DNA from: Erythrobacter sp. HL-111 | GTDB lineage: Bacteria > Pseudomonadota > Alphaproteobacteria > Sphingomonadales > Sphingomonadaceae | Direction: 5' to 3' | Assembly (NCBI RefSeq): GCF_900105095.1 | Contig: NZ_LT629743.1 | Coordinates: forward strand, 2,480,001-2,544,000 | DNA: 64,000 nt | Shown: piece by piece, positions 48,540 through 56,686 of the stretch | How the letters are laid out: each line of letters starts with the position of its first letter | How positions within the stretch are numbered: the first letter of the stretch is position 1 | Notes under the pieces: generated by a model | What the model saw: the letters and a program-made list of their open reading frames with translations, nothing else | Told to the model about the DNA's origin: nothing | Database searches by the model: none | Position numbers and translations under genes: made by a program

Positions 48540-48740
48540 CGCGCAGTTGTAGAAATGCGACAAACCTAGGCCGCCGTTCATTTACCGGAAAGCCATTCTC
48601 GCGTATCCCACTTCTCGACAAGGCGGCTGAAGGCGGGTTTCCCCCCTGTTGCCCTTCCCTTCGAGAAGGCCGTCTTGCACAAGCGTGACGAACGCTCACA
48701 ACGGACCCCTGACCCATCGCCCCCGGGTCAGGGGTTTTTT
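48540..48740 (+). ncRNA. Candidate structured RNA or structured lolA 3' UTR
   Basis: The roughly 200 bases between lolA and its terminator hold no convincing gene but a dense set of pairings. CTTCTCGA (48611-48618) is complementary to TCGAGAAG (48661-48668). CAAGGCGGC (48619-48627) pairs with GCCGTCTTG (48669-48677) with one G-U. These two helices interlock in H-type pseudoknot order or exclude one another. Between them lies a GAAGG/CCTTC hairpin. Further on are AGCGT/ACGCT (48682-48696) and the terminator. No signature of tmRNA, SRP RNA or RNase P was recognised. A promoter could not be identified, so limits and independent transcription are guesses. Confidence 0.35.
48706..48740 (+). terminator. 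Strong Rho-independent terminator after lolA
   Basis: A perfect 10-bp stem (CCCCTGACCC with GGGTCAGGGG), a nine-base loop and six T residues at 48735-48740 make this the best intrinsic terminator in the window for plus-strand transcripts. Confidence 0.92.
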
Positions 48741-48786
48741 GTTGGCTGTCGTGCCTGTTTCGCGCGGCGCGGATGCGCCGGGCCGG

Positions 48787-50229
48787 TCACCGGCTCCAGC
48801 CGAGCGCCTTGCGGATGATGTCGTAGATCACGTTCTGCTCGATCACCCCGCGCGCACGATCGGCGCCCGGCCCGGTGGCGTAGAGCGCGACGTCCTCGCC
48901 CGCATGGGTCTCGCCGCCGAGCGGGACCGTCGCCTGCTGCCGCGCCCCGACACCGGTTTCGGGCATCGGCCGTTCGGCCATCCCCGCGATCGCGCCCGGG
49001 CCGTTGGCATAGCCCAGCGTGGTGTAGGGCCTGCCGTCGCCCGCGATGATCGGCTCTTCCTCGCTATCGGTTTCGTCCCCGGGCGGCACGACCAGCCCGA
49101 GAATGTCGTTCCCGCGCCGGGGATAGCCCGCGATGGTCAGGACGTGGCTGTGATCGGCCGTCACGAGGATCAGCGTCTCGGCCGGATCGGTGTTCTCGAC
49201 CGCGTAACGGATCGCGCGGGCGAATTCGACCGTTTCCTCCAGCGCATAGCCGGCCTTGCCCGCATGGTGGGCGTGGTCGATCCGGCCGCCTTCGACCATC
49301 AGGTAATAGCCGTCGGGATCGCGCTCGAGCCGTTCGATCGCCTGCGCGGTCATGCCGGTGAGCGTCGGTTCCTTCGAATCCTCGCCGCGGTCGGCGACAA
49401 AGGTCAGGTGGCTCGGCGCGAAGAGGCCGAGCACCGGCTTGTCCAGCGGCGCAGCGGTCAGCCCGGCCGCGTCGCGCACGAATGTCCCCCCGGTGCGCTC
49501 GGCCCATTGCGCGGGAAGGTCGGCGGCGCTGTCCCCGGGTCGCCGCCCGCCGAGCTGCGCACCGACAAAGGAGCCAAGACCCCCGCCCAGCGCAACGTCC
49601 CATTCGGCCTCGACCATCTGGGTCGCGATGTCCTTGCAACCGTGCTGCGCTTCGGCCTCGGGCACGCTCGCCTCCCAGTCGCGGTCGGCGCTGCGTGCAT
49701 AGACACTGGCCGGAGTGGCATGGGTGAGCCGCGTGGTCGAGACGATGCCGAGCGCGAGGCCTTTCTCCTTCGCTTCCTCGCCCAGCAGCGGGAGCGGGTG
49801 GGCGAGCGCGTCCCGGCACGAACCGCGCGCCGCCTCCGGCCCGATGCCGATCACGCCGATCCGGGTCTTGCTGCCCGAATGCATCGCGGTCGCGGTGCCG
49901 GCGCTGTCGGGGACCTGGGCATTGGTGTTGTAGGTCTTGACCAGGGCGACATTGGGGAAGGTTTCGAAGGAGAGCGTGTTCTCCTCGCCCGTCTCCCCGC
50001 GCTTCTGCCCGTCGTAGATCCGCGCGGCGGTGATGGTCGAAATGCCCATGCCGTCGCCGATGAAGAGGATGACGTTCTTCGCCTTCCCGCCGCGCAGCGC
50101 CGCTTCATCGCCCCCGGCGGCCATGGTGCCGGTCGCGGAGCGGGCGGCGGAATCGGTGGTCGTGCAGGCCGCGATCGGCAGGGCCGCGGCAGCGGCGAGC
50201 AGAACGGCGAACGGGCGGGTCAGGGGCAT
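48787..50229 (-). CDS. Alkaline phosphatase, PhoA superfamily, lipoprotein
   Basis: From ATG 50229, preceded by AAGGAG eight bases upstream, the protein is 480 residues. Its signal ends in the lipobox LPIAAC, so it is predicted to be membrane-anchored. Metal and nucleophile motifs are intact: NVILFIGDGMGISTITAARI, VPDSAGTATAMHSG with the phosphorylated Ser, VEGGRIDHAHHAGKAG, and TADHSHVLTIAGY. It releases phosphate from monoesters in the periplasm. With the PstS-like proteins and PPK2 it suggests phosphate scavenging. A single GTCAC half-site lies upstream but no complete Pho box is evident. Confidence 0.93.
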   Translation of the reverse strand: MPLTRPFAVLLAAAAALPIAACTTTDSAARSATGTMAAGGDEAALRGGKAKNVILFIGDGMGISTITAARIYDGQKRGETGEENTLSFETFPNVALVKTYNTNAQVPDSAGTATAMHSGSKTRIGVIGIGPEAARGSCRDALAHPLPLLGEEAKEKGLALGIVSTTRLTHATPASVYARSADRDWEASVPEAEAQHGCKDIATQMVEAEWDVALGGGLGSFVGAQLGGRRPGDSAADLPAQWAERTGGTFVRDAAGLTAAPLDKPVLGLFAPSHLTFVADRGEDSKEPTLTGMTAQAIERLERDPDGYYLMVEGGRIDHAHHAGKAGYALEETVEFARAIRYAVENTDPAETLILVTADHSHVLTIAGYPRRGNDILGLVVPPGDETDSEEEPIIAGDGRPYTTLGYANGPGAIAGMAERPMPETGVGARQQATVPLGGETHAGEDVALYATGPGADRARGVIEQNVIYDIIRKALGWSR

Positions 50230-50367
50230 CGGCGTATCTCCTTTTGTGCGTGCGCTATCCTCCACGAATGTGACGGTAAAGGGACGCGGCGTGCAAAGTG
50301 CCCCGTCCTCCCCCGCGCACGCTTCGCCGCTGGATTTTGCCGGCGCGCGTCCCTAAGTCCTCGCTCC

Positions 50368-51156
50368 ATGCTGTCCGTCGCCACCTGGAACATCAATTCG
50401 GTCCGCCTCCGCCTGCCGCTGGTCGGGCGCTACCTTGCCGAACACGCCCCCGACATCCTCTGCCTGCAGGAGATCAAGTGCCAGGAGGACCAGTTCCCGG
50501 CCAAGGCGCTTGCCGAAATGGGTTACGAATACCAGGCGATCAGCGGGCAGAAGGGCTATCACGGCGTCGCCACGGTCAGCCGCGTCCCGATCCGGGAGAT
50601 TTCCCGCCGCGACTGGCAGGACAATGGCGAGGCGCGCCATGTCGGGGTCGAGGTGGTCGGGCGCGACCTGTTCCTCGAAAACGTCTATGTCCCCGCCGGC
50701 GGCGACGTGCCCGACCGTGAGGTGAACGCGAAATTCGGCCAGAAGCTCGATTTCCTCGAGCGCATGGCGCGCTGGGCGGATGCGGTGGACAAGCCCACCC
50801 TGATCGTCGGCGATTTCAACATCGCCCCGCTCGAAAGCGACGTGTGGAGCCACAAGCAGCTGCTGAAGGTCGTCAGCCACACCCCGATCGAAGTGGAGGC
50901 GCTGGACCGGTTCCGCGACGCCCACGGCTGGATCGACATCGGGCGCGAACACGTGCCGCACCCGGAACGCTATTACAGCTGGTGGAGCTATCGCAATCCC
51001 AACTGGAAGACGAACGACAAGGGGCGCCGGCTCGATCACATGTGGGCTTCCCCCCCGCTCGCCGCGCAGGCGAGGGCGCACCGCGTGCTGGAAGAGGCGC
51101 GGGAGTGGGAGAAGCCTTCGGACCACGTCCCGCTCGTCACCGAGTTCGACGTGTGA
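50368..51156 (+). CDS. xth: Exodeoxyribonuclease III
   Basis: The 262-residue protein has the exonuclease-endonuclease-phosphatase motifs: SVATWNINSVRLRL, LCLQEIKCQEDQFP with the metal-binding Glu, ENVYVPAGG, IVGDFNIAPLESDVW, and the C-terminal RLDHMWAS and PSDHVPLV. It acts as an AP endonuclease and 3' exonuclease in base-excision repair. It diverges from the alkaline phosphatase gene and overlaps the ribA start as GTGA, a conserved-looking pair in related bacteria. Confidence 0.95.
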   Translation: MLSVATWNINSVRLRLPLVGRYLAEHAPDILCLQEIKCQEDQFPAKALAEMGYEYQAISGQKGYHGVATVSRVPIREISRRDWQDNGEARHVGVEVVGRDLFLENVYVPAGGDVPDREVNAKFGQKLDFLERMARWADAVDKPTLIVGDFNIAPLESDVWSHKQLLKVVSHTPIEVEALDRFRDAHGWIDIGREHVPHPERYYSWWSYRNPNWKTNDKGRRLDHMWASPPLAAQARAHRVLEEAREWEKPSDHVPLVTEFDV

Positions 51157-52244
51157 ACGAACCCCCGCCGCCCCGGCCGTCGGCAGAGCGGCGCGCCGCG
51201 CAGGCGGTCGATGCGCTGCGGCACGGCTGGCCGATCGTCTTCGGGGCAGGGACGGCCGGGGCGCTGACGCTGCTCCCGGTCGAGACGGCAATCGCGAGCG
51301 GGGCCACGTCCGCGCGCCTCCTCATTTCCGCCGCGCGCGCCGCGACCCTCAAGCTCGCCAACCAGCGCGAGGCGGCGGTGCCCCACGCGCCGGTCCTGAT
51401 CCGCGGGGGCGAGCCGTTCACACTGGCCGATGCGACCCCGATCGCGGATCCCGCACTCGACCTTGCCAATCCCCTGAAAGGCCCCTTTCGCGCCGAACCG
51501 CTCGCGTGGGAGGCCACTGCCCGCGCCGCGATGGAGCTTGCCCGGATCGCCGGGATCCTGCCCGCCTTCATGGTCGATCCGGCCGATGCGGGGGAGGCGC
51601 ACCCGGTCGAGGCGGGCGACCTCGCCGCATATGGCGAGGCGGCGCGGCTGCGCATCGTCACCCGCGCGCGCCTGCCGATTGCGGCGAGCGAGACCTGCGA
51701 AATCGTCGCCTTCCGCTCTCCCGCCGACACGCGCGAGCACGTCGCGCTGGTCATCGGGCGGCAATCGGGCGAGCGCGCGCCGCTGGTGCGGCTCCATTCG
51801 GAATGCCTGACTGGCGACATCCTCGGCAGCCTGAAATGCGATTGCGGGCCGCAGCTCGACGCCGCGCTCCACGCCATGGCGCAGGAGGCGGAGCGCGGCG
51901 GCTGGGGCATCTTGCTCTATCTGAGGCAGGAGGGGCGCGGGATCGGCCTCGTCAACAAGCTGCGCGCCTACCGGTTGCAGGACCAGGGCTTCGACACGGT
52001 CGAGGCGAACCAGCGGCTCGGCCTGCCCGACGAGGCGCGCGATTTCCCGACCGCGGCGCGGATGCTCGACCTGCTCGGCGCGGGGGCGATCCGGCTGCTG
52101 ACCAACAATCCGGCGAAGGTCGATGCGCTCGCGGCGGCGGGGATCACCGTCGCCGAAAGGGTCGCGCACCAGCTCCCCGAAAACCCGCACAACGCCCGCT
52201 ACCTCGCGACCAAGCGCGACCGTTCGGGGCACCTGCTGACCTGA
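51153..52244 (+). CDS. ribA: GTP cyclohydrolase II with a degenerate N-terminal extension
   Basis: The 363-residue protein starts at GTG 51153 in a GTGA overlap with xth. The C-terminal 200 residues are RibA: HSECLTGDILGSLKCDCGPQL gives the three zinc Cys, LYLRQEGRGIGLVNKLRAY the GTP-binding loop, and LTNNPAKVDAL the terminal motif. It opens GTP in the first step of riboflavin synthesis. The N-terminal 150 residues replace the DHBP synthase domain of RibBA and look like a diverged relic without its acidic active-site cluster. A separate ribB is presumably elsewhere. Confidence 0.93.
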   Translation: MNEPPPPRPSAERRAAQAVDALRHGWPIVFGAGTAGALTLLPVETAIASGATSARLLISAARAATLKLANQREAAVPHAPVLIRGGEPFTLADATPIADPALDLANPLKGPFRAEPLAWEATARAAMELARIAGILPAFMVDPADAGEAHPVEAGDLAAYGEAARLRIVTRARLPIAASETCEIVAFRSPADTREHVALVIGRQSGERAPLVRLHSECLTGDILGSLKCDCGPQLDAALHAMAQEAERGGWGILLYLRQEGRGIGLVNKLRAYRLQDQGFDTVEANQRLGLPDEARDFPTAARMLDLLGAGAIRLLTNNPAKVDALAAAGITVAERVAHQLPENPHNARYLATKRDRSGHLLT

Positions 52245-52250
52245 CGATCC

Positions 52251-52274
52251 CGCCATCCGGCCCGCCATCCGGCC
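52251..52274. repeat. Two exact 12-bp tandem units after ribA
   Basis: CGCCATCCGGCC is repeated back to back and followed by a partial third copy. It lies in the 94-base gap between the convergent ribA and beta-helix genes. Nothing else is seen in this gap. Confidence 0.7.
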
Positions 52275-52338
52275 CGCCTGTCCCGGCTGCGCGAGAGGGC
52301 GGCGCGCGCCTGCGATCCGGCGGAGAATCGAGCGGCGG

Positions 52339-53337
52339 CTAGCGTCGCTCGTAGCCCCTGATCCCTTCGCCAAGGCGATTGCCCGCCAGCGTCACCTCTT
52401 CCCCCGTCCAGTCGGCGAGGAAGGCGCTCGACCGCCTCAGCCCGGGCACGAAGCGCGCCTCGTTCCCCGCGATCTCGAGGCCCGATGAGGGATGCAGCCG
52501 ATCCTCCGCGCCCAGCGCGATGAAGGCGGAATAATTCTCCTTGTCGCGGCCCTGCACGAACCAGTTGCCCGCGATTCGCCCGCGCGTGCCGGCGGGAAGG
52601 TCGATCATGTAATTCGTGCCGCTGCCGGCGGAATCGTCGAAGGAGTTGCCCTCGATCACGTTTACCGCCGCGCGCGATTTGAGGTAATGCCCGCCCGTGC
52701 CCTTCTCGAAGCGGCTTTCGCGCACCGTGAGTTCGGGCACGTCGCCGACATAGATCGAATGCGCGCACCCGGCCGAATTCTCGCAGGTGCCGAGCCGGGT
52801 GAAGGTCGAGCGGGTGATGTAGATCCGCGCGTTCGGGACGACGCCGGTCAGCAGCCCCTGCTGGCTGTCGGCAAAGGTGGTGAAGGCGACGTTGAGCGCG
52901 CCGTTCTCGAGCCGGATCCCGGCCCCGTTGCCGTCGCCGACATTGATGTCCCGCAGCACGAGGCCCCGCACCTCCGCGCCCGTCCCGCGCAGGACCAGCG
53001 CCGCCTTGCCTTCGCAGGCGCGCCCTTCGAGCACCGCCGTGCCGTATTCGCGCGCGACATAGGTGACGACGCCCGCTTCCTGCACGGCGCACTGGTCATA
53101 GCGTCCGGGCGCGATCGTGACCGTGCCGCGGGCATTGCCGATCGCGTCCACGGCCCGTTGCAGCGTAGCATAGGAACGCCCGGTTTCCTCTACCGTGAAC
53201 GGCCCGCGCGGCGCCTGCGCCAGGAGCGCGGGGAAGGGAATGGCCAGCACCGCCAGCGCCGCGGTCAGCGCGATGGCGATGGCGATGGCGAGGGCGGAGG
53301 GCCGGGCGGGCGGCGCGATGGCGGGTCCGATTGTCAT
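52339..53337 (-). CDS. Secreted right-handed parallel beta-helix protein
   Basis: The 332-residue protein has a long signal or anchor with an Ala-Ile repeat (ALAIAIAIALTAALAV, encoded by a hexanucleotide repeat at 53271-53294). The body has the turn pattern of pectate-lyase/NosD-like beta helices: YATLQRAVDAIGNARGTVTIAPGRY, VLRGTGAEVRGLVLRDINVG, IYITRSTFTRLG, VRESRFEKGTGGHYLKS and VIEGNSFDDS. Such proteins bind or cleave polysaccharides, but no catalytic residues can be named. The call is structural only. Confidence 0.82.
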   Translation of the reverse strand: MTIGPAIAPPARPSALAIAIAIALTAALAVLAIPFPALLAQAPRGPFTVEETGRSYATLQRAVDAIGNARGTVTIAPGRYDQCAVQEAGVVTYVAREYGTAVLEGRACEGKAALVLRGTGAEVRGLVLRDINVGDGNGAGIRLENGALNVAFTTFADSQQGLLTGVVPNARIYITRSTFTRLGTCENSAGCAHSIYVGDVPELTVRESRFEKGTGGHYLKSRAAVNVIEGNSFDDSAGSGTNYMIDLPAGTRGRIAGNWFVQGRDKENYSAFIALGAEDRLHPSSGLEIAGNEARFVPGLRRSSAFLADWTGEEVTLAGNRLGEGIRGYERR

Positions 53338-53421
53338 CGTCCACGATCTAGCGGCGAGAGGTTAATCGCCGTCTAACCCCGCGGCCCGGCGCCTGCGCGG
53401 CGCCGGAAGGTCAATTCGCGC

Positions 53422-53450
53422 TTGGCGTTTCCGGGCGGGCTTGGCTACAC
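53422..53450 (+). promoter_or_regulatory. Putative promoter of the acidic lipoprotein gene
   Basis: TTGGCG at 53422-53427 and CTACAC at 53445-53450 are separated by 17 bases. The site is about 55 bases before the lipoprotein start, which has its own GGAGGAG ribosome-binding site. The pattern fits alphaproteobacterial housekeeping promoters only moderately. Confidence 0.4.
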
Positions 53451-53504
53451 CCTCCCGCGCCCGCTGCGGAGCGGCGGGACAGTCATCTGGAGGAGAATGA
53501 CGCA

Positions 53505-53840
53505 ATGAGGAAATTCGTGGCGCCCATGGCGGCCGCCTTTCTTGCGCTCGCGCTGGCGGCCTGCGGCGGCACCGACAACGCGGCGGAGGACGCGACTGCC
53601 GAAACCGTCGAAGGCCCGGCCGAGGAAGCGCTTTCGGACGTGACCGAGGAGCCGGTCGCCGATCCCGCCATCGAGGAACCGGTCGCGGAGGAAACCTCCG
53701 ACCCCGTGAACGAGCAGACCGCCAACGAGGCCGGTGACAACGCCGCCGATGTCGCTGCGGAAATCGAGGCGGCCGAAGCGATGCTGGGCGATGTCGAAGC
53801 GGCCGCCGCTGCCGCCCGCGACGACCTCGAGAACGAGTAG
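53505..53840 (+). CDS. Small acidic lipoprotein
   Basis: The 111-residue product MRKFVAPMAAAFLALALAACGG has a clear lipobox (LALAAC). About 90 residues rich in Glu, Asp and Ala follow, ending in a probable short helix (EIEAAEAMLGDVEAAAAAARDD). It is very acidic and without a recognisable domain. GGAGGAG lies about ten bases upstream of the ATG. A second small lipoprotein frame follows immediately. Confidence 0.82.
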   Translation: MRKFVAPMAAAFLALALAACGGTDNAAEDATAETVEGPAEEALSDVTEEPVADPAIEEPVAEETSDPVNEQTANEAGDNAADVAAEIEAAEAMLGDVEAAAAAARDDLENE

Positions 53841-54078
53841 GCCCGCCATCTTTCGCGCCCTTTCCCTGCTGCCCGCGCTCGTCGCCTGCCCCGCGCTTGC
53901 CGGGTGCGACGGCGAGGCGGGCGAGCCTCCCGCCGGCGTCAGCGAGGGCGAGGCGCAGGCGCTCGAGGACGCGGCCGAGATGCTCGAGGCGGAGCGCCTG
54001 CCCGAGGGCGTCCTTCCCGAAACCGCGCCCCCGCCGGGCGAAAGCGGCTCCGAAACCGCGCCCGATCCCGCCGCGTAG
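53791..54078 (+). CDS. Second small lipoprotein, start codon uncertain
   Basis: Downstream of the acidic lipoprotein, a frame encodes FRALSLLPALVACPALAGC, a good lipoprotein signal with lipobox ALAGC. An acidic spacer with EGEAQALEDAAEMLEAERLPEG follows. No ATG, GTG or TTG lies directly ahead of the signal; the natural position is occupied by ATC at 53848. The nearest in-frame ATG is at 53791 inside the previous gene, giving 95 residues with an unusually long basic n-region. It may use a rare start, start at 53791, or be decaying. Confidence 0.45.
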   Translation: MSKRPPLPPATTSRTSRPAIFRALSLLPALVACPALAGCDGEAGEPPAGVSEGEAQALEDAAEMLEAERLPEGVLPETAPPPGESGSETAPDPAA

Positions 54079-54121
54079 CCCTGATGCGAAACCGAACCCG
54101 AAAGACAATCGAGACCGAACC

Positions 54122-55327
54122 ATGAATGCCCCCATCTCCAATCCCGCCCGCACCAATCCCGGCATGGACGAGGAAAGCTTCGAACAATTCGCCGAGCAGC
54201 TTCAGCGCTATGTGCGCGAGCGGCTGATCCCGGCGGAAAGGGACGTGATCGAAAACGACCGCGTCCCCGACGACATCCTGAACGAAATGCGCGAGATGGG
54301 CCTGTTCGGGATTTCGGTGCCCGAGGAATATGGCGGGGCCGGGCTCAACACCCGGCAATATGCGCGCGTCGTCAACATCATGAGCTACGCCGCGCCCGCC
54401 TTCCGTTCGATCTTCTCCATCAACATCGGCATGTTCGCGAGCGCGCTGAAGAATGGCGGGACCGAGGCGCAGCGGCAGGAGTGGTATCCCAAGCTGATCG
54501 AAGGCAAGATCGCCTGCTTCGGCCTGACCGAGCCGGGTTCGGGCAGCGACAGCGCGGCGATGCAGACCACCGCCGTGCCCGATCCGGACGGCAACGGCTG
54601 GATATTGAACGGCTCGAAACGCTACATCACCAACGCCCCCCACGCCGATGTCGCGCTGATCATGGCGCGGACCGAGAAGGAGGCGCTGCCCAAGAACGCG
54701 CACGTCTCCGCCTTCATCGTGCCGATGGACACGCGCGGCATTTCGACCGGCAGCCCGGACAGGAAGATGGGGCAGGCGGGCAGCCACATCTCGGACATCA
54801 TGCTCGACGACGTGAAGGTGCCGGGCGACGCGCTGCTCGGCGGGGAGACCGGCCAGGGCTTCCGTTTCGCCATGCAGAGCCTCGACAACGGGCGCATTTC
54901 CGTGGGCGCGGCGGCGACCGCCTATGCCCGCCGCGCGCTCGATTCGGCGCTGCGCTATGCCAATGAACGCAAGGCCTTCGGCGAACCGATCGCGCGCTTC
55001 CAGCTGATCCAGGCGATGCTCGCCGACAGCGAGACCGAGATCTACGCCGCCGAATGCATGATGAAGGACGTGACCGAGCGGGTGGACAGGGGCGAGAACA
55101 CCATCGCCAAGGCCGCCGCCTTCAAGGTCTTTGCCTCCGAAATGTGCGGCCGCGTGGTCGACCGTGTGGTCCAGATTTACGGCGGGGCGGGCTACCTTGC
55201 CGAATACGACGCCGAACGGTTCTATCGCGATGCGCGCATCTACCGCATCTACGAAGGCACGACGCAGATCCTCCAGCTCCAGATCGCCAAGCACATGCTG
55301 CGCGAATGGGAGAAGGTTCACGGCTGA
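54122..55327 (+). CDS. Acyl-CoA dehydrogenase
   Basis: From ATG 54122 the protein is 401 residues with the flavoprotein signatures ACFGLTEPGSGSDSAAM and KAFGEPIARFQLIQAMLAD. The C-terminal IYEGTTQILQLQIAKHML contains the catalytic Glu in the position used by short- and medium-chain enzymes. The internal Glu of isovaleryl-CoA dehydrogenases is replaced here (DNGRISV), so it is not a second IVD. It heads a set of four acyl-CoA genes running to 58770. The substrate is unknown. Confidence 0.9.
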   Translation: MNAPISNPARTNPGMDEESFEQFAEQLQRYVRERLIPAERDVIENDRVPDDILNEMREMGLFGISVPEEYGGAGLNTRQYARVVNIMSYAAPAFRSIFSINIGMFASALKNGGTEAQRQEWYPKLIEGKIACFGLTEPGSGSDSAAMQTTAVPDPDGNGWILNGSKRYITNAPHADVALIMARTEKEALPKNAHVSAFIVPMDTRGISTGSPDRKMGQAGSHISDIMLDDVKVPGDALLGGETGQGFRFAMQSLDNGRISVGAAATAYARRALDSALRYANERKAFGEPIARFQLIQAMLADSETEIYAAECMMKDVTERVDRGENTIAKAAAFKVFASEMCGRVVDRVVQIYGGAGYLAEYDAERFYRDARIYRIYEGTTQILQLQIAKHMLREWEKVHG

Positions 55328-55340
55328 TCTCGCCCGTGTC

Positions 55341-55412
55341 AGTCCCGCGAACGCGGGAACGCGGATTCCGAAAGTCCGGCGGGCGGCCCTGGGTCCCCGC
55401 CCGTGCGGGGAT
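55341..55412. repeat. REP-like paired-hairpin intergenic element
   Basis: Two GC-rich palindromes flank a short spacer: TCCCGCG-AA-CGCGGGA at 55343-55358 and TCCCCGC-CCGT-GCGGGGA at 55394-55411. This resembles the abundant CGGGAA/GGGGAT REP-type elements of alphaproteobacteria. It fills the gap between the acyl-CoA dehydrogenase and CoA-transferase genes, ending about ten bases before the latter's TTG start. Confidence 0.65.
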
Positions 55413-55420
55413 GACGACGA

Positions 55421-56677
55421 TTGTATAACCTCCTGTCCGACCTCTCGATCATCGAAGTCTCGAGCTTCGTCGCCAGCCCCACCGCGGGGCTTTATTGCGC
55501 GCAGCTGGGCGCGGAGGTGATCCGGGTCGATCACAAGGCCGGCGGGCTCGATTACGACCGCTACATGCTCACGAAGGAAGGCCGCTCGCTCAGCTGGGAG
55601 AACCTCAACCGGGCAAAGAAATCGGTCGCGCTCGACCTGCGTTCGGGCGAGGGGCGCGAACTGTGCGTCGAACTCGCGGCGAAGACGGGGCAGCTCATCA
55701 CCAACCTGCCGGAGAAGAGCTTTCTCGGCCACGATGCGGTGAAGGCGAAGCAGGCAGCCATGGATTCCGCCGAAGCGCCCGATCTCGTCTCGGTGCGGAT
55801 CATGGGCTGGCACGACGGGCGCCAGGCGATGGATTTCACCGTCAACGCCGCCTCGGGCTATCCGCTGATGTGCGGGCCGGAGGATTGGGAGATGGAAACC
55901 GCCCCCCCGGTCAACCAGGTGCTGCCTGCGTGGGATTTCATCACCGGGGCCTATTCCGCCTTCGCGCTGCTGGCCGCGCTGCGCCACCGCGACGCGAGCG
56001 GCGAGGGAAGCGAGGTGCGCGTGCCGCTGGGCGATGTCGCGATCGGCACGCTCGCCAATTCGGGAACGATGGCGGAAATGCTCTATCGCGGGGCCGATCG
56101 CGAACGGCTGGGCAATGCGATCTGGGGCGCGTTCGGGCGCGATTTCCGCTCGAAGGACGCCGTGCGTTTCATGGTCGCCGCGCTTACGCCGAAACAGTGG
56201 AACGGCCTTGTCGAAGCCTTCGGGCTCGAAACGCCGATCGCGCAACTGGAAGCGGAAGTCGGGGTGAAATTCGCCGATGGCGACCGCCCCCGTTTCGAGC
56301 ACCGCCACCGCCTGTTCGACCTGTTCCAGCGGGTTGCGGGCAGCCACGATTACAAGGCGCTCGAAGCGCGCATGGCCGCCCACGGCTGCACCTTCGAACG
56401 CTACCGCACCGCGCACGAGGCGGCGAACGATCCCGTCCTCGTCGCCGACAACCCGCTGTTCGGCCCGTCGCCCGCCAACCCTTCGGGCTTCGCATATCCC
56501 GCCACCCGCAGCTTCGCCAACCTGCCCGGCAGGCAGCCGGGCGACCCCGCGCCGGCCCCCTATCTCGGCCAGCATTCGGAAGAAGTGCTCGCCGAGCGGC
56601 TGGGGCTGTCGTCCGGCGCAATCGGCAAGCTCGTCGATGCGGGGACCGTCGCGCTTTCGGACGCAAATTCGAAATAG
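55421..56677 (+). CDS. CaiB/BaiF (class III) CoA-transferase
   Basis: The 418-residue protein opens LSDLSIIEVSSFVASPTAGLYCAQLGAEVIRVD, the standard beginning of family III CoA-transferases and alpha-methylacyl-CoA racemases. It contains SWENLNRAKKSVALDLRSGEGRELCVEL. The start is TTG at 55421, with GGGGA of the REP-like element the only Shine-Dalgarno candidate. It moves CoA between carboxylic acids or racemises an acyl-CoA. Its neighbours (dehydrogenase, thiolase, hydratase) indicate a role in activating or recycling CoA in acid degradation. Confidence 0.88.
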   Translation: MYNLLSDLSIIEVSSFVASPTAGLYCAQLGAEVIRVDHKAGGLDYDRYMLTKEGRSLSWENLNRAKKSVALDLRSGEGRELCVELAAKTGQLITNLPEKSFLGHDAVKAKQAAMDSAEAPDLVSVRIMGWHDGRQAMDFTVNAASGYPLMCGPEDWEMETAPPVNQVLPAWDFITGAYSAFALLAALRHRDASGEGSEVRVPLGDVAIGTLANSGTMAEMLYRGADRERLGNAIWGAFGRDFRSKDAVRFMVAALTPKQWNGLVEAFGLETPIAQLEAEVGVKFADGDRPRFEHRHRLFDLFQRVAGSHDYKALEARMAAHGCTFERYRTAHEAANDPVLVADNPLFGPSPANPSGFAYPATRSFANLPGRQPGDPAPAPYLGQHSEEVLAERLGLSSGAIGKLVDAGTVALSDANSK

Positions 56678-56686
56678 GGACAGGAA

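Noticed and set aside
50255..50275. Pho box upstream of the alkaline phosphatase gene
   Set aside because: Only one good half (CCGTCAC) is present; the partner half at the required 11-base distance (GTGGAGG) does not match.
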